The position numbers and the translations under genes are program-made. Of a DNA stretch of 64,000 nucleotides, positions 35,763 to 43,693 are shown in pieces. Every line of letters begins with the position of its first letter. Positions within the stretch are counted from its first letter, which is position 1. The notes beneath the pieces were generated by a model, which worked only from the letters and a program-made list of their open reading frames with translations, had not been told where the DNA came from and searched no databases. The DNA comes from Candidatus Melainabacteria bacterium (GTDB lineage Bacteria; Cyanobacteriota; Vampirovibrionia; Obscuribacterales; Obscuribacteraceae), in contig DAIDIP010000009.1 in the NCBI GenBank assembly GCA_027451745.1, positions 48,314-112,313 on the forward strand, read 5' to 3'.

Positions 35763-37094
35763 ATGCATTGTTCACAAGTTTATAAACGATTCGCTCTTGC
35801 TCCATTCTGCATTTATATGGTTTTGCACGCTCAATTTGCGATGGCTATAAGTCAGCCACCAACAACTATTCATAAACAGATTACAAAAAAAGGTCATGCC
35901 ACCAAGCCACAATTAATCGCTGTTGCTGGGACATATGACAAATCTATAGACAACTCAATTCAGCAATTGCTCGACAAAGGAAATACAGCTTCCTCAGATG
36001 GGAATAAAGTCGACGCTATTAACAATTATCGCCAGGCAATAGTTTTACTGGAACAATACCGTCCTAACCGTAAATCGGATTTGGTCAATGCGTTAATAAA
36101 TTTGGGAAACCTCATTGAATATGATAACTTCATGCAGGATGAGTGCCGGTCATTGTTCCAGCAAGCCGCAAGATTGACAAACAATTCGGACTATAAACTG
36201 AAAGGCGTTGAAACTCTACAACTCGGCATCATAGAAGCTCAGTCTAACAATTTACCCAAGGCAGAGAATTTCTGTTCTCAGGCATTACCATTAATAGAAA
36301 AATCCTCTGGCGCTAAATCCAGTTTGGCTGGTGTCGTCCAATATTGGCTTGCGGATATTGCGTTCCAAGAAAGGAAATATGCTAATGCTGAAAAATATGC
36401 AAAGCAAGCGATAAATATACTGTCGAAACAAACTGACTATCAAGCCTATAGAGCCAGTTCTTTGTCGATGCTGGCTCAGGTTTTCATGAGTCAAAAAAAA
36501 TATATTGAAGCAGAAGGTGTTTATGAACAAGCTATTCCTTCACTCAAGACCAGCTATGGTGAAGACGATTTGCGTTTGGCTGATTGCTACAAGATGCTTG
36601 GCTGTATCCAAAAGATTGAGGGCAAAACTGATGAAGCAGCGAATAGTTGGACAAAAGAATTGGCTATAAGAGCTAAACATCCTGACGAAAAGCAAACTTT
36701 TGAATGCTTTATTGGAGCACCTAACTATGAGCAGTATTACAAAGAAGGGGTTTCATATAGAAAGCTCAAGGGGAATGATTTTGCTGTTGAAGTTGCTTAT
36801 GTTTGGCTGCCGGAGTATTCTTGCCTGCGGGTCGATTTATTGATAATTAACAACAGTGCCGTGCCGGTTGATATATTACCGGAAAACGTAAAATATGTTT
36901 TTTTCAATCCTAATAGGCACGAGCTGCAACAAGTTTGCATAGAAAAATTTCAGTCAATTATGTTGAAAGCAAATACCATTGCGCCAGGTGCCAGCCAGGC
37001 CAGTACTGTCTGTTTTAAATGGGATGGAGCGATTCAGGCACTAACGCGCTCACACCTTGAAGTTTCCATTGGCACAGCTAAATTTATTCTATAG
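35763..37094 (+). CDS. Secreted TPR-repeat protein
   Basis: The product is 443 residues. A signal peptide (FALAPFCIYMVLHAQFAMA) is followed by about six tetratricopeptide repeats between residues 65 and 315 (DGNKVDAINNYRQAIVLLEQ, NLPKAENFCSQALPLIEKSS, KYANAEKYAKQAINILSKQ, KYIEAEGVYEQAIPSLKTS). A C-terminal beta-rich domain (330-443) follows. GAGG is close to the ATG. It is cargo of the mobile element and resembles the secreted TPR proteins of the host chromosome. Confidence 0.78.
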   Translation: MHCSQVYKRFALAPFCIYMVLHAQFAMAISQPPTTIHKQITKKGHATKPQLIAVAGTYDKSIDNSIQQLLDKGNTASSDGNKVDAINNYRQAIVLLEQYRPNRKSDLVNALINLGNLIEYDNFMQDECRSLFQQAARLTNNSDYKLKGVETLQLGIIEAQSNNLPKAENFCSQALPLIEKSSGAKSSLAGVVQYWLADIAFQERKYANAEKYAKQAINILSKQTDYQAYRASSLSMLAQVFMSQKKYIEAEGVYEQAIPSLKTSYGEDDLRLADCYKMLGCIQKIEGKTDEAANSWTKELAIRAKHPDEKQTFECFIGAPNYEQYYKEGVSYRKLKGNDFAVEVAYVWLPEYSCLRVDLLIINNSAVPVDILPENVKYVFFNPNRHELQQVCIEKFQSIMLKANTIAPGASQASTVCFKWDGAIQALTRSHLEVSIGTAKFIL

Positions 37095-37097
37095 GCA

Positions 37098-37943
37098 ATG
37101 ATGAAAACAAATAGCTCTTGTTCAACAATAGGTAAATACGCGAATCTTAGAATAACGACATTGTTGTCTGCGTCATTATTTGCTTGTTTGGCTTTTTATT
37201 GTCCGTCATGTTTTTCCGATACTAAAGAACTTGACGGGCATGTTTCAGAAACTGAATCCTTCCCCACTGCGAATACAACAACGACACCAGCCAATGATAA
37301 TCAACTGCCTAGCTGGTTCGGGGCTAAGAATGTGACACCAATGCTACCAACCTCAACAGCCACGACAGGCAACAATCAATTGCCTGGTTGGTTCGGTGCA
37401 TCCGACGTATCTAGTCCCACTAGCAGTACGAGTATGATGCCGACTCCAGTACATAACTCAAATGACAATTTAAAAAAAACTGCAATCGAAAAAGACATTG
37501 AACAATTAGAGGATGGCGATAATCGCTTAAAAGCTCTCATAGCTTCTCCACAATTAAATGCTGCGCCTAACGAACTCACGGCAGGCGCTGAATCAGATTG
37601 GCAAGCTAAATATTGGGATAGTTGGTGGCGTCGATTTGATAATGCAGCACGCTTGCGAATATGGTGGTGGCAAAAACTCCATGATATCAATTGGGGGAGG
37701 GTTAACCTAGATGTAACGGTATCACGATTAGGCGACGTCAATGTTGAGGTAACTAGCTATGAAAATGTGGCATGGGCAAATGTAGTAGCGAATGCTTATA
37801 GATGTCTTGCGCACACTAAGACAGTAAGGTTTCCCGAATGGTCGCGACGAGAGTCAGTAGAGGAAACTAGAGATATTTTTGTAGGACACGGCGGTTGGCA
37901 TTACAAAACTGGCGATTATGAAACTGTCAATGTGTGCAAATAG
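37098..37943 (+). CDS. Secreted protein with two NQLPxWFGA repeats
   Basis: The 281-residue product follows the TPR gene by 3 nt and shares its transcription unit. It has a signal peptide (LSASLFACLAFYCPSCFS), then two copies of NQLPxWFGAxxV (residues about 68 and 93), a helical stretch, and a C-terminal domain from about residue 165 (WQAKYWDSWWRRFDNAARLR) rich in Trp and Arg. The last part (NLDVTVSRLGDVNVEVTSYE) could be a TonB-C-like or similar fold. No named family. Confidence 0.6.
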   Translation: MMKTNSSCSTIGKYANLRITTLLSASLFACLAFYCPSCFSDTKELDGHVSETESFPTANTTTTPANDNQLPSWFGAKNVTPMLPTSTATTGNNQLPGWFGASDVSSPTSSTSMMPTPVHNSNDNLKKTAIEKDIEQLEDGDNRLKALIASPQLNAAPNELTAGAESDWQAKYWDSWWRRFDNAARLRIWWWQKLHDINWGRVNLDVTVSRLGDVNVEVTSYENVAWANVVANAYRCLAHTKTVRFPEWSRRESVEETRDIFVGHGGWHYKTGDYETVNVCK

Positions 37944-38030
37944 TTGAGCATCTAAAAAATGCAAATAATTTTATTGCGTAATGCCATGTTGTACGCTATC
38001 CTCATTTTTAGCTATCAGTGAGGTCATATC

Positions 38031-38330
38031 ATGGGTTTTTACGGCACCTTATATTTAACGCACAAAAAAGCCATGCAGTACCTCAAGGAAGCTGGTGTAA
38101 GTCCTTTTGAGCTATACACGCTTAAACCTCAAATGGTTAACGGTGCTCAGAACATACCACTGGAGACTTACTGCTTTGCCAATCTGATAATTTTGGCAAG
38201 AAGGCACAACAAACTAAATACATTGCCGAGGTTTGAAAAATTCATGACCAAATCTCAGCGCAGCCGCCACAAAGAAATGCTGAGCGATACAGAAATAGAT
38301 GAGACGTTCAGTCAACAACATTTACTTTAG
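38031..38330 (+). CDS. Small hypothetical protein
   Basis: The 99-residue product is predicted helical (THKKAMQYLKEAGVSPFEL, TYCFANLIILARRHNKLNTL) and ends in an acidic and Gln/His-rich tail. GAGGT is 7 nt upstream of the ATG. It converges with the replication operon. The function is unknown. Confidence 0.5.
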   Translation: MGFYGTLYLTHKKAMQYLKEAGVSPFELYTLKPQMVNGAQNIPLETYCFANLIILARRHNKLNTLPRFEKFMTKSQRSRHKEMLSDTEIDETFSQQHLL

Positions 38331-38346
38331 TGGTTGTGAGCAAGGA

Positions 38347-38652
38347 CTACTTGAGCCAGTCCAGTCTTTTGTGATATGCCTGGCTAATTTGTGCCCGGTG
38401 CTCATCTGTCCATGGCAGCGGCTGAAATTTCTTCAATATTGAAAAGATTTCTTCTTTGCTACCAGCACGACCTATCTGGTCTAACCACCATAAAAGATTA
38501 TCTGGCTCAACAACAGGAGAATTTTTCTGAGGTTCACCCTCAGTGGATAATGCGGATAAAGAGGATGATGTTATATCTGGTGCCTTGGCTTTATCCGCTT
38601 TATCCTCTTTATCCAAAGGTGGGAGAGGGAATTCAAAATCTCGCCAGCTCAT
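38347..38652 (-). CDS. Small protein at the end of the replication operon
   Basis: The product is 101 residues. The first 50 residues are low complexity (PPLDKEDKADKAKAPDITSS), encoded by a run of TTTATCC-like repeats. The second half (LLWWLDQIGRAGSKEEIFSI...) is helical. Its start overlaps the DUF3987 C-terminal gene by 4 nt, so it is translationally coupled. Its role is unknown. Confidence 0.6.
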   Translation of the reverse strand: MSWRDFEFPLPPLDKEDKADKAKAPDITSSSLSALSTEGEPQKNSPVVEPDNLLWWLDQIGRAGSKEEIFSILKKFQPLPWTDEHRAQISQAYHKRLDWLK

Positions 38653-39809
38653 GCCGAAACGCTTTGCTGATTTACTACCGACGGATTTACATAGTAAAAC
38701 AATGTGGGCTTTTTGGTAGATTTGTCCCGTTGTTGGCGACTGATTATATTTCTTTCGATAAGCACATCTAAAGCCTTCATTACTCTTTCAAGTTTCGAGT
38801 TTTTAAATCTTGGTGTACTATGCAAAACGTTTTGCCTAAACGAATAGGCTCCCTGGTCATTCTTCTCGCTGTTTTGTATTAGCCACTTAAACGCATACTT
38901 TGCGTCATTGACTACCGGGTCATCACCCATCATGTCAAAAGCAGCCATAGTATGAACAATTAATTTCTCACATAGGTCAAGTACGGGGGCCATTATATCT
39001 ATGCCAATCAACCTTCTTTGATTATCCGCTATCTCGGATAAAGCGAATAATGAGGATAATGTACCGTCATTGATGCCGCCCATTTGTTCTGCTACATGGC
39101 AGACACCGGCAATCCTTAATGCTGCTCCAGGGAGTTTACCAGTAAAATCCTGGATACGTTCAAATTTGCCTCGCTCACCTTGATTAGATTCAATCTCCTG
39201 GCTAAATTTCTGCCAGGCAGCAAGTGCTGCATGGTCAAGATATAAAATTTCTGGCTCTGGTCTGCCAGTGTCATCTATCTTGGATTTTAAATCAAGCAGT
39301 CTCTTAATACCCTGAGTATATGCTTGTTTAACCGCGGCGGGAATATTCGTCTTTTTCCTTACGTCTCGGCTACCTATGTTCGATTTCGGCAAGCAATACA
39401 AAAAGCGCGCTAATAATCCCTTGCCTCTAAATTTACGGCGGTCAGCTTCGGCCTGTTCCGCAAGCACAACCGGCTGAACGGTTAACCCTATAGAAACAGC
39501 TATCTTATGTAAGTAAACAATCCTGTCCTTTCTTTTAACACGCAGTGGCCCGCCTGCATGTCCTTGAAGAAAAACATCTAAATTTTGCCTGCCACTACTA
39601 TATATTCCACCCAAAATATCAAACAAATTTCCTTCATCAGTTAAGATAGACATGCGCTCTCGTTGTTCAGCCAGTGCATTCTGTAGCGATTCCGGAGTAA
39701 CATCGGTCAAAAATGTTTGAGGTAGTCTTAGTTCTTCGACCGCCAGTTTTTCCTTCAGTTCATTTATTTCATCTATGCATTCCTGTACAGTCTTTTTTCG
39801 CTTACTCAT
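38649..39809 (-). CDS. DUF3987 protein, C-terminal part of a split primase-helicase
   Basis: The product is 386 residues. It continues the DUF3987 domain begun in the gene upstream: LTDEGNLFDILGGIYSSGRQ, NLDVFLQGHAGGPLRVKRK and RGKGLLARFLYCLPKS are all family-like. It lacks the domain's P-loop half, which is in the previous gene. The ATG overlaps that gene by 8 nt (ATGAGTAA), in another frame. Either the domain is made as two chains or a frameshift joins them. Confidence 0.75.
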   Translation of the reverse strand: MSKRKKTVQECIDEINELKEKLAVEELRLPQTFLTDVTPESLQNALAEQRERMSILTDEGNLFDILGGIYSSGRQNLDVFLQGHAGGPLRVKRKDRIVYLHKIAVSIGLTVQPVVLAEQAEADRRKFRGKGLLARFLYCLPKSNIGSRDVRKKTNIPAAVKQAYTQGIKRLLDLKSKIDDTGRPEPEILYLDHAALAAWQKFSQEIESNQGERGKFERIQDFTGKLPGAALRIAGVCHVAEQMGGINDGTLSSLFALSEIADNQRRLIGIDIMAPVLDLCEKLIVHTMAAFDMMGDDPVVNDAKYAFKWLIQNSEKNDQGAYSFRQNVLHSTPRFKNSKLERVMKALDVLIERNIISRQQRDKSTKKPTLFYYVNPSVVNQQSVSA

Positions 39810-41139
39810 CTTCTTCTCCTAATTGTTCTGCCCTAGCCGCTTGTTTAGTTAATTCTTGAATACGACTCACCATCACATTTCGTTCGGTAATCTGTTTTGA
39901 AATCTCTGGTTGTAGTTCTACCGCTTTGTCGCGCTCCCAACTAACTACCGGGGAACGTAAAGCATCCAGAATTGCCGTTTTTCGGCTCGCTGGTGGAAGC
40001 ATTACTAAACACCAAATGCTGAGTGGCTCTGTATAAGAGTTATCGTCTTGATACGGCGAGACTTCAAAGCGTTTCTGGACACAGGTGCCAAGAATTGCAA
40101 GGGCGAGCATGGCCACTGCACCCGGCGGCGTCTGGGTGTGTGCCGCAACCGCTTCAACATAATTTTTTACCCAGCTTGGAAGAAAATCAATGTTGATTTC
40201 TGGTGTCTCTATTTCGCCAAATAATAATGGTTCACCAAATGTTTCTGGCTTTGTCCAATCGGGGGGCTCCTGTTCTGGAAAGCGAAACCCGTGTTGCTTA
40301 GCAATGGAGAATAGTATCCCAAGCCCAACTTTGCTATCTTTAAATGTTGCCCATTTTTTTGTGCATAGCCCTGACTCAAACTTAGATGACTTCTGAGACC
40401 ATGTTTCCCAAACGTTGACGTCTAGTCCACCAGCTTTCAATGCCATCCCAATTACAATCCAAGATTTATAATTGTCGGCTGGTATATAATCAAGGGCTTT
40501 ACAGATAAGCTCAGAATCGAGCTCGCCATCAGCACTTCTTACTTGTTTGGGTTCCTCGTACTGCTCAGCCCAATACTGCTGATATACCCAATCAAGTCCC
40601 GGCTGACGTTCTGTAATTTCAAAATTAGAGACGACATCGCCGGTTACGGTAAAGTATCTGGCACTGCGATGACAGTAAACCTCTATTCCTTGCTCTACGT
40701 TGGTGCCTGGCTTTTTCCATTTCTTTTCCCCTGTCTCTACCGGAACGCCAGAGCACCAGATGTGCAGGCCATCACCGCTTGGTGAACGTTCAACATAAGT
40801 TTCTGTAAATTCGCCAACAATGTCTTGTGCCCATTGCTCTAAACACCCGTCTTTATCAATGCAATGGTCTAAGTCAATACCGGCTAGTCCGTCGTCTTTA
40901 CAGAAAGCGAAGCCGATGCCATCGAATCTGCCAGACTTCAAAGCCTGTAAACACGTTTCAAAATCTGTCAATGTTTTTGGGTCATTGGTTTTGGCATACT
41001 TGTGTCCGATGCCTTGTGAAGTTGTCTGATAGGGCACTTTAGTTATTCTCTCGCCCTGCTTTTCAAACCGCCACACTAGCCATTGTTTGCGAATCTTAAG
41101 TGCAAGAGGGATGTTGTCGGCATTAAATGGGTAGTTCAT
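39802..41139 (-). CDS. Primase-polymerase with PriCT-2 and start of DUF3987
   Basis: The product is 445 residues. The N-terminal archaeo-eukaryotic primase-like domain (about 1-190) shows GLAGIDLDHCID, with the paired acidic metal ligands, and SGDGLHIWC. A PriCT-2-like domain follows (SELICKALDYIPADNYKSWI..WATFKDS). From about residue 320 the start of a DUF3987 domain appears (LPPASRKTAILDAL, a P-loop-like segment without GxGKS). It ends where the DUF3987 second half begins in the next gene. It probably initiates replication of the element. GGAGG is upstream. Confidence 0.8.
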   Translation of the reverse strand: MNYPFNADNIPLALKIRKQWLVWRFEKQGERITKVPYQTTSQGIGHKYAKTNDPKTLTDFETCLQALKSGRFDGIGFAFCKDDGLAGIDLDHCIDKDGCLEQWAQDIVGEFTETYVERSPSGDGLHIWCSGVPVETGEKKWKKPGTNVEQGIEVYCHRSARYFTVTGDVVSNFEITERQPGLDWVYQQYWAEQYEEPKQVRSADGELDSELICKALDYIPADNYKSWIVIGMALKAGGLDVNVWETWSQKSSKFESGLCTKKWATFKDSKVGLGILFSIAKQHGFRFPEQEPPDWTKPETFGEPLLFGEIETPEINIDFLPSWVKNYVEAVAAHTQTPPGAVAMLALAILGTCVQKRFEVSPYQDDNSYTEPLSIWCLVMLPPASRKTAILDALRSPVVSWERDKAVELQPEISKQITERNVMVSRIQELTKQAARAEQLGEEDE

Positions 41140-41526
41140 TTAGTTTGCCTCCAATCGCAATTGCATAAACCGTGGCAATACAAGGGTTTCAAGAAATGTT
41201 TTCATGTGTTTTGGCAATGAAAATTCAGGCCCCAGGTAAATCACCTTTTTGCCTAATTTTTTTGTTTTTTGTGGCGGCTGAACGAACACTTTCTTGGTTG
41301 GCTCCTGAACAATGCGAAAACCAGCTATAAGCACTTTCTTGTTTACTTGGATATCGAAAGTTGCTCTAAGACAACCATGGCCGGGGGTTAGTTGCAGGTT
41401 GACTATTTCTGCATCGGTCGGAAATACTTGAGGAAAACCCTGCCAGCATTTTGCTTCATCATTTATCGCAGAAATAGCTGATGCTCGATTGCTAATCTGA
41501 AGATGTTGACGTGTAGAATTATTCAT
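41140..41526 (-). CDS. SpoVG-like protein, second copy
   Basis: The product is about 128 residues. Residues about 45-80 (CLRATFDIQVNKKVLIAGFR) and the later FSLPKHMKTFLETLVL resemble the SpoVG fold, in which strands are followed by a C-terminal helix. GGAGG is 6 nt upstream of the ATG at 41526. The gene overlaps the first SpoVG-like gene and abuts the primase-polymerase start, so all are co-expressed. SpoVG binds nucleic acid; here a replication-linked role is inferred. Confidence 0.6.
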   Translation of the reverse strand: MNNSTRQHLQISNRASAISAINDEAKCWQGFPQVFPTDAEIVNLQLTPGHGCLRATFDIQVNKKVLIAGFRIVQEPTKKVFVQPPQKTKKLGKKVIYLGPEFSLPKHMKTFLETLVLPRFMQLRLEAN

Positions 41527-41809
41527 GACATTTACCTCCATCGTTGGCAAATGTTTTCCATGCATCTAAAATTTTTTCCTGGAGCTGCGCCATTGCATCT
41601 TTAGGAAATTCAACAATAGTTTTCCGGCAGATTTTGCCGTTTGCCGCCGTCCAGCTCACTTGTGGACATGCGACCCAAGGAGATTTTCCAGTCTCTTGCA
41701 CTACAACAAAATCTCGAATGAGCATTCCACTTTTAAAACGAACATCAATATATGCGCGCTGAGCACTGTCCCGATTGACTGGTACAATTTTTTCAACTAT
41801 TATTTCCAT
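41519..41809 (-). CDS. SpoVG-like protein, first copy
   Basis: The 96-residue product fits SpoVG: an N-terminal VNRDSAQRAYIDVRFKSGML, then RDFVVVQETGKSPWVACPQ and a C-terminal helix. AGGAG precedes the ATG. It is the first gene of the tight unit SpoVG-SpoVG-primase-DUF3987-101 aa. Confidence 0.7.
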   Translation of the reverse strand: MEIIVEKIVPVNRDSAQRAYIDVRFKSGMLIRDFVVVQETGKSPWVACPQVSWTAANGKICRKTIVEFPKDAMAQLQEKILDAWKTFANDGGKCHE

Positions 41810-41841
41810 TAGAAATCTCCTTTGGTCGGGATGTTTTTATT

Positions 41842-41870
41842 AACCCAGTGTGTTCGCACTGGGTTTTTCT
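41842..41870 (+). terminator. Terminator-like hairpin on the strand opposite to the operon
   Basis: AACCCAGTG (41842-41850) pairs with CACTGGGTT (41857-41865) around a 6-nt loop, with TTTTTCTT on the plus-strand side. It lies between two minus-strand genes. On that strand the hairpin is followed only by AATAAAAAC, so as an intrinsic terminator it points the other way. It could stop antisense transcription or serve as a site for the replication module. Confidence 0.55.
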
Positions 41871-41934
41871 TGCTCTTTCCTGCTTTGAATATTTTTTAAA
41901 TACTGAGAGTAGTTAAATTGCTCTTTTTATCCTT

Positions 41935-42363
41935 TCATTCAAACAAATTTTCTTCATCTTGTTCTGCCTCCGGCACCATAACCGGTGCTGGCATTGGCGC
42001 GGCTTCCGGCAGCATAGCTGCTTCTTGTGCAAGCATATCTTTTATCTTTGTCGAATCTTTAGAGTTACTGCTTCTGGCCGAAGCTGATTTGGTAGGCAAT
42101 TGAGTGGCATTTGTCGCATCAATACCATAGGTTCTCAATTTTATGAAATTTAGAACAGAGTCGAGAGGATATCGAACATAACGTCCCACCTTAGTGTATT
42201 CCAACTCAGGATGAGACCTCATAGACCGCCAGTTTGCTAGGGTGCCAGGGCTTATCGGTTTCTCCTCACCTCCAATCAAAATCCCAACAGTAGCTGGTGG
42301 GAGCATTGGAGGTAGACCGAATACATTCAGATAGCTTGTTTTTTCCTCGTTTGCAATTTTCAC
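41935..42363 (-). CDS. AlpA/excisionase-like DNA-binding protein
   Basis: The product is 142 residues. The N-terminal 75 residues carry a helix-turn-helix of the excisionase/MerR-like type (PPATVGILIGGEEKPISPGT, then NWRSMRSHPELEYTKVGRYV, RYPLDSVLNFI). The C-terminus is Pro/Ala-rich and acidic. The start is GTG with AAAGGAG upstream. It leads the replication unit and is divergent from the gene at 42467, so it may be the element's regulator or Xis. Confidence 0.7.
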   Translation of the reverse strand: MKIANEEKTSYLNVFGLPPMLPPATVGILIGGEEKPISPGTLANWRSMRSHPELEYTKVGRYVRYPLDSVLNFIKLRTYGIDATNATQLPTKSASARSSNSKDSTKIKDMLAQEAAMLPEAAPMPAPVMVPEAEQDEENLFE

Positions 42364-42466
42364 TATTAATCACTCTCCTTTAGTAACTCGGTATTTCCAT
42401 TCTCAACTTACCGCAAAGTTTGCTGTACACTATAGGCTCATTCAAAATAATTCGGAGGCAATTCGG

Positions 42467-42814
42467 ATGTCAATAAATACAGGTATGGTTCGATTATTAG
42501 AGCCCCAAGAGCACCTGTGGCAGGTTTATGAAGAATATCAAGAGGAAGGCGGATTAATTAAGCCTGTCGATACCGATTGTTTTAGCCGGGAATATAATCT
42601 TCGTGACCCAATAATTCAGAATCAAATTTTTATTCAGTGGTTGAAGGTAAATACCGAACCACAAGCTCTAAGTTGGGTGAGAGACTGGGGTTATCCCACG
42701 ACCGGCTTACGTAATGGTGTTGAAACGAAACAGATACTTGAATATGCAGAGATAATCAGGTTACTGGATGGATTATTTAATGCGAGCCAATTGGTTAATG
42801 AAAATGTTGTGTAA
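42467..42814 (+). CDS. Hypothetical protein, probably cut by the IS21-family element
   Basis: The 115-residue frame has GGAGG before the ATG and a normal protein composition (LWQVYEEYQEEGG, WVRDWGYPTTGLRN, YAEIIRLLDGLF). Its stop codon lies within the first bases of the IS21-type end (about 42808). The last residues (VV) are therefore encoded by the IS, so the native C-terminus may be missing. A protein-like C-terminal segment just right of the IS (45542-45642) may be the lost part. Unknown function. Confidence 0.5.
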   Translation: MSINTGMVRLLEPQEHLWQVYEEYQEEGGLIKPVDTDCFSREYNLRDPIIQNQIFIQWLKVNTEPQALSWVRDWGYPTTGLRNGVETKQILEYAEIIRLLDGLFNASQLVNENVV

Positions 42815-42928
42815 ACCGGTGAAAATAGCCCCTTGGAGCAATAATTATTTTGCCCCGTTGCCAAGGATGATGTATTGGGTAATCGGAGCGAAGCGACGCT
42901 GGCATATTACTACCCTTTATTTATCTCC

Positions 42929-43693
42929 TTATTTTTTCTCTTTATTTTCAGTGTCATTAATTTCTCCTTCTTCTGGTTTTCGTCTAGTTTTTCCTTTAAG
43001 GCTTAGTTTATGAGCATTATGGATCAAGCGATCAAGAATAGCATCAGCAATAGTCGGGTCGCCGATTATATCATGCCAATGATCGGTAGGGACTTGGCTA
43101 GCCATCAAGGTTGAGCGGCGGTCGTAACGTTCTTCAACTATTTCAAGGAGGTCTCGGCGTTGTTCATCAGTGAGTGGTGCTAGAGCAAAGTCATCAATGA
43201 CAATGAGATCTTTTTTGGACAAGTTAGTCATGATTTTGTAATAGCGGCCGTCGGCTTTAGCGAGGGCTAGATCTTGAAATAGTTTAGGGGCCCGTTCGTA
43301 GAAAACAGTATAGCCGTCTCTACAAGCTTTTTGGGCAAGGGCGCAGGCAACATATGTTTTGCCTGCGCCACAAGGTCCAGTGACAATGACATTTTGGTGG
43401 CGTTTGAGCCAGTCAGATGTTGCCAGGGCAGTAACAACAGTACGATCAAGTCCGCGAGCAGCTTTAATATCAAGGTCTTCAATACAGGCAGATAATCGCA
43501 GTTTGGCATTTCTTAAACGTGATTGAAGGTGTTTATTTTCGCGAGCAATTAGTTCGGCATCGATCAGTAGTCCAAGACGATCAGTGAAATTCATTTCCTC
43601 GATATCTTTCATTTCCATTTGTGTTTGCAGGGCTTGTACCATGGCAAACAGTCTAAGTGAGCGCATATTATCTATTGTTGGATGTATTAGCAT
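42929..43693 (-). CDS. istB: IstB, IS21-family ATPase helper
   Basis: The 254-residue AAA+ ATPase has Walker A (TGPCGAGKTYVACALAQ), Walker B (DLIVIDDFAL), and the family's DRRSTLMASQVPTDHWHDII ending. IstB assembles on target DNA and activates the IstA transposase. Its ATG overlaps the istA stop (TAATG). Confidence 0.95.
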   Translation of the reverse strand: MLIHPTIDNMRSLRLFAMVQALQTQMEMKDIEEMNFTDRLGLLIDAELIARENKHLQSRLRNAKLRLSACIEDLDIKAARGLDRTVVTALATSDWLKRHQNVIVTGPCGAGKTYVACALAQKACRDGYTVFYERAPKLFQDLALAKADGRYYKIMTNLSKKDLIVIDDFALAPLTDEQRRDLLEIVEERYDRRSTLMASQVPTDHWHDIIGDPTIADAILDRLIHNAHKLSLKGKTRRKPEEGEINDTENKEKK

